A stretch of DNA of 61,570 nucleotides from Chelatococcus composti (GTDB taxonomy: Bacteria > Pseudomonadota > Alphaproteobacteria > Rhizobiales > Beijerinckiaceae). Under the pieces are notes generated by a model. That model did no database searches, was not told the DNA's origin, and was given only the letters and a program-made list of their open reading frames with translations. Below are positions 59,353 to 61,570 of this stretch, in pieces. Location of the stretch: NCBI RefSeq assembly GCF_014201415.1, contig NZ_JACHEH010000011.1:1-61570 (forward strand). Direction: 5' to 3'. The position numbers were made by a program, and so were the translations under genes. Position 1 is the stretch's first letter; every line of letters begins with the position of its first letter.

Positions 59353-60150
59353 ATGAACGCCCCCATGTCCGATATCGCGAAGGCCGCCGACGCCGCCTCC
59401 ATCGAGGGCAGGCAGATCGTCAAGACCTTCGGCGGCTTCACCGCCGTCGACAACGTCTCCTTCACCATCGGGAAAGGAGAATTCGTCAGCCTCATCGGCC
59501 CCTCCGGCTGCGGCAAGAGCACGCTGATGCTCATCGCAGCCGGACTGCAGCCGCTGTCGACGGGCGAGATCGTCGTCAACGGCGCGCCCCTCGACAGGCC
59601 GCTGACGGATATCGGCATCGTCTTTCAGGACCACCTGCTGCTCGATTTCCGCACGGCGCTCGACAACGTGCTGCTGCAGGCCGAGATCCGCGGCCTGCCC
59701 ATGGAGCCGGCGCGGGCGCGGGCCATGGAGCTGTTCGAGAAGCTCGGCATTGCCCATGCCGCCGACCGCTACCCCCGGCAGCTTTCCGGCGGCATGCGCC
59801 AGCGCGTGTCAATCGCACGCGCGCTGATCCACAACCCGTCGGTGCTGATGATGGACGAGCCCTTCGGGGCGCTCGACGCCATCACCCGCACCCAGATCCG
59901 CCACGACCTCGAGCTGCTGTGGATGGAGACCGGCAAGACCGTGCTCTTCATCACCCACAGCCTGGAGGAAGCCATCGGCCTGTCCGACCGGGTGCTCGTC
60001 ATGTCCCCGTCCCCGGGGCGCATCGTCGACGAGATCAGGATCGAGCTGCCACGGCCGCGCCCGGCGCATCTCGGCGACTATCCGAGCTTCAACATCTACG
60101 CCGACCGCATCCACGCCCTCTTCCGGCAGTTCGGCGTCATCAAATACTGA
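59353..60150 (+). CDS. ABC transporter ATP-binding protein (SsuB/TauB type)
   Basis: This 265-residue ATPase shows Walker A GPSGCGKST (about 47-55), signature LSGGMRQR (about 142-149), Walker B VLMMDEPFGALD (about 162-173) and the H-loop THS. It ends with the family tail PRPAHLGDYPSFNIYADRIHALFRQFG. ATG 59353 gives the expected short leader before the domain; ATG 59320, coupled to the preceding stop by ATGA, would add 11 residues and is also possible. Confidence 0.92.
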   Translation: MNAPMSDIAKAADAASIEGRQIVKTFGGFTAVDNVSFTIGKGEFVSLIGPSGCGKSTLMLIAAGLQPLSTGEIVVNGAPLDRPLTDIGIVFQDHLLLDFRTALDNVLLQAEIRGLPMEPARARAMELFEKLGIAHAADRYPRQLSGGMRQRVSIARALIHNPSVLMMDEPFGALDAITRTQIRHDLELLWMETGKTVLFITHSLEEAIGLSDRVLVMSPSPGRIVDEIRIELPRPRPAHLGDYPSFNIYADRIHALFRQFGVIKY

Positions 60151-60191
60151 CCGGCGCTGCAAGCCGCGGTGCGGCCGCTGCCGCTTCATGC

Positions 60192-60207
60192 TTTAGCGGC
60201 CGTTAAC
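60192..60207 (+). promoter_or_regulatory. CtrA-like site (one mismatch)
   Basis: TTTA-N7-TTAAC differs from the CtrA box TTAA-N7-TTAAC at one base. It lies 57 nt upstream of the FtsK-like start, where cell-cycle control would make sense. Confidence 0.4.
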
Positions 60208-60263
60208 CTTGATCCGGATAGGAATCGGCCTGCCAGAGTCACGAGAAGAATCTGCAGGCGTCG

Positions 60264-61570
60264 ATGCGTAAACGGGATCTTCCTTCACGAGCCGGCGAAA
60301 CGGACGCCGCAGATGTCCTGCCCAATCCCCTGCGGACCACGAACCCGCTGAGGCGCTCACGCCAGCCGGAGGAGCAGGCGGTGGCCACGCCGCGGCTCCT
60401 GCCACATCCGGCAACCATCGTGCTGCCGACCCACGTGCGCTACGCGCGCACACCGGACAAGCTGCGGCAGATGGCAGCGACGCTGGCGACGGACGCGACG
60501 GTCTCCACTGCCCCGCGGCAGGGCGTGCCGAAAGCAGGCACGACGCGGGTGAAGTTCGGCCGCACGCCGGACCATCTCATCCAGCAGGTTTGGAAAGGCG
60601 TCCTGCCTGCGGTGCCGACGCAGAAGGACGAGCCGGCCGAGACGCCCCCCGCCCCCGAGGCCCCCGCGGCTCCAGATGAAGAGGCGCCCGCCGCAGCCGC
60701 GCCCACGGCAGAAGCACCCGAGCCTGCCCCTGGCGCCGACGTGCCGCTCGTCGCCATTTCCGATCACGCCTTCTTCGAGTTCGACTGCGCCTCCGCCCTG
60801 CTTCCGGCCGCGCCGCCCCGGGAGGCGGCGGCTGTAGGACAGGCGCCCGTTGCGCCGCTTGCGGCCGAGACGCCGCAGGCCGCAGGCCGTGAACCCGTGA
60901 CGGAGGCCCCCGCGGCCGTGCCGCAGGCCGAGAGCCCCGCCCCTGCGCCCGCAACATCGGCCGATGCGGTTGCGGCCTGGTGGACCCATGCCTACAGCGT
61001 AAACCTGCGGCTCGTGGGCAGCACCGGTTTCGAGCAGTTTTTCACCGTGGCCCCTGTCGAGGAGCCGGCTACCGTGGCCGAGAGCCACCCGGAAGAGACG
61101 GCGACCGTGCCGCCTGCCGCCGTGCCGCGCCCTGCGGAACCGGGCGTTCCCGAGGCGCCGAAGGCAGTTGCTGTCGTCGCCCCGCCGGGCAACGACAACT
61201 GCGCCGTGCAGCAGGCGCCCGTGCCGCGGCGCGCCGCCGGGCCGAAGCCGCCCGCATCGCCCGGGCCGAAGCCGCCGGCCCCGCCCGCGCGCCAGCCGGC
61301 TCCCCCTGCGCCGGCCGCAGACACCTTCGAGCTGCCGCCGATCACGCTGCTCGCCGAACCGCCTGCTTCGACCGGAACGGGCGATGCGCCCGAGTTCATC
61401 GAGCAGAACGCGGCGCTTCTGGAGAGCACGCTGGAGGACTTCGGCGTCAAGGGCGAGATCATCAATGCGCATCCCGGCCCGGTGGTGACGCTCTATGAGT
61501 TCGAGCCGGCGCCGGGCACCAAGTCCTCGCGCGTCATCTCCCTTGCCGACGACATCGCCCGCTCCATGAG
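60264..61570 (+). CDS. FtsK-family DNA translocase, N-terminal part (runs off the right edge)
   Basis: An open frame of 435 codons continues beyond the window. Residues 1-360 are polar, rich in Pro, Ala and Glu, and contain no membrane helix. From about residue 368 the FtsK motor begins: ELPPITLLAE, then ALLESTLEDFGVKGEIINAH, PGPVVTLYEFEPAPGTKSS and RVISLADDIARSM. FtsK pumps chromosome ends through the division septum. The normal four-helix N-terminal anchor is missing, and the ABC gene only 113 bp upstream leaves no space for it; an in-frame stop lies at 60219. Walker motifs lie beyond the window. Confidence 0.85.
   Translation, partial: MRKRDLPSRAGETDAADVLPNPLRTTNPLRRSRQPEEQAVATPRLLPHPATIVLPTHVRYARTPDKLRQMAATLATDATVSTAPRQGVPKAGTTRVKFGRTPDHLIQQVWKGVLPAVPTQKDEPAETPPAPEAPAAPDEEAPAAAAPTAEAPEPAPGADVPLVAISDHAFFEFDCASALLPAAPPREAAAVGQAPVAPLAAETPQAAGREPVTEAPAAVPQAESPAPAPATSADAVAAWWTHAYSVNLRLVGSTGFEQFFTVAPVEEPATVAESHPEETATVPPAAVPRPAEPGVPEAPKAVAVVAPPGNDNCAVQQAPVPRRAAGPKPPASPGPKPPAPPARQPAPPAPAADTFELPPITLLAEPPASTGTGDAPEFIEQNAALLESTLEDFGVKGEIINAHPGPVVTLYEFEPAPGTKSSRVISLADDIARSM

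Overview
The window is about 61.6 kb of very GC-rich DNA, roughly two thirds G+C by eye. It reads as chromosome of an alphaproteobacterium, most likely in the Hyphomicrobiales (Rhizobiales). The evidence is an Irr-type Fur regulator, an F-ATPase inhibitor zeta subunit (DUF1476), a TIGR02302/DUF4175 protein beside lysA, a HIG1-type twin-membrane protein, CtrA-type TTAA-N7-TTAAC sites, and a separate purS/purQ plus small purL. I cannot name the genus. I see no insertion sequence, prophage, CRISPR array or plasmid gene. Most of the window is a housekeeping backbone carrying several accessory catabolic loci.

Layout. 1-270: promoter and leader of a ribosomal RNA operon reading leftward off the edge. 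0.5-7.2 kb: M23 peptidase, AEC permease, GluQ tRNA-modifying synthetase, AlkA-like glycosylase, a serine esterase, an HpcH aldolase and the ATPase inhibitor. 7.5-12.2 kb: purC, purS, purQ, purL, with a TadE/G-like gene on the opposite strand inside the cluster. 12.2-18 kb: bolA, grxD, tlpA, an LptM-like lipoprotein, lysA, TIGR02302. 18-24 kb: HIG1-type protein, PagL-like deacylase, cobalamin adenosyltransferase, rhomboid protease, etfB-etfA, 3-hydroxybutyryl-CoA dehydrogenase, HNH protein. 24-28.7 kb: dsbB, a DedA-like protein, tRNA-Leu(CAA), then a divergent Lrp regulator and pyruvate dehydrogenase E1-like enzyme (MdeR/MdeB-like).

29-37.7 kb is an accessory uptake and catabolism locus. A Tat-exported binding protein, LivH and a three-domain LivM-LivG-LivF fusion form an importer. 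They are followed on the same strand by a 3-hydroxyacid-type dehydrogenase and a beta-keto acid cleavage enzyme (BKACE). A GntR/FCD regulator and a short-chain dehydrogenase diverge from them. The logic is import, oxidation of a beta-hydroxy acid, then acetyl-CoA-dependent cleavage; the substrate is unknown. Directly beyond it (37.80-37.92 kb) lies a near-consensus sigma-54 promoter, a predicted three-way-junction RNA of about 90 nt and a strong terminator. This is the best candidate here for an undescribed element.

38-45.3 kb: a Cds1/cysteine-synthase-like PLP enzyme, a Zn/Cd/Pb P-type ATPase with a textbook MerR-family promoter but no merR nearby, a DUF2189 protein, and the folate operon pabB-pabA-pabC. 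45.5-50 kb: a two-subunit NAD-dependent formate dehydrogenase with the FdsG and FdsB parts fused. 50-53.2 kb: irr, a LysR regulator, a haloacid dehalogenase and an Lrp regulator. 53.2-60.2 kb: a second catabolic locus (lactonase-type amidohydrolase, 2-keto-4-pentenoate hydratase-like protein, short-chain dehydrogenase, alpha/beta-barrel protein). It diverges from an IclR regulator and a NMT1/SsuABC-type importer across a perfect 9-5-9 palindrome. 60.26 kb to the end: the start of an FtsK-family translocase that lacks the usual membrane domain.
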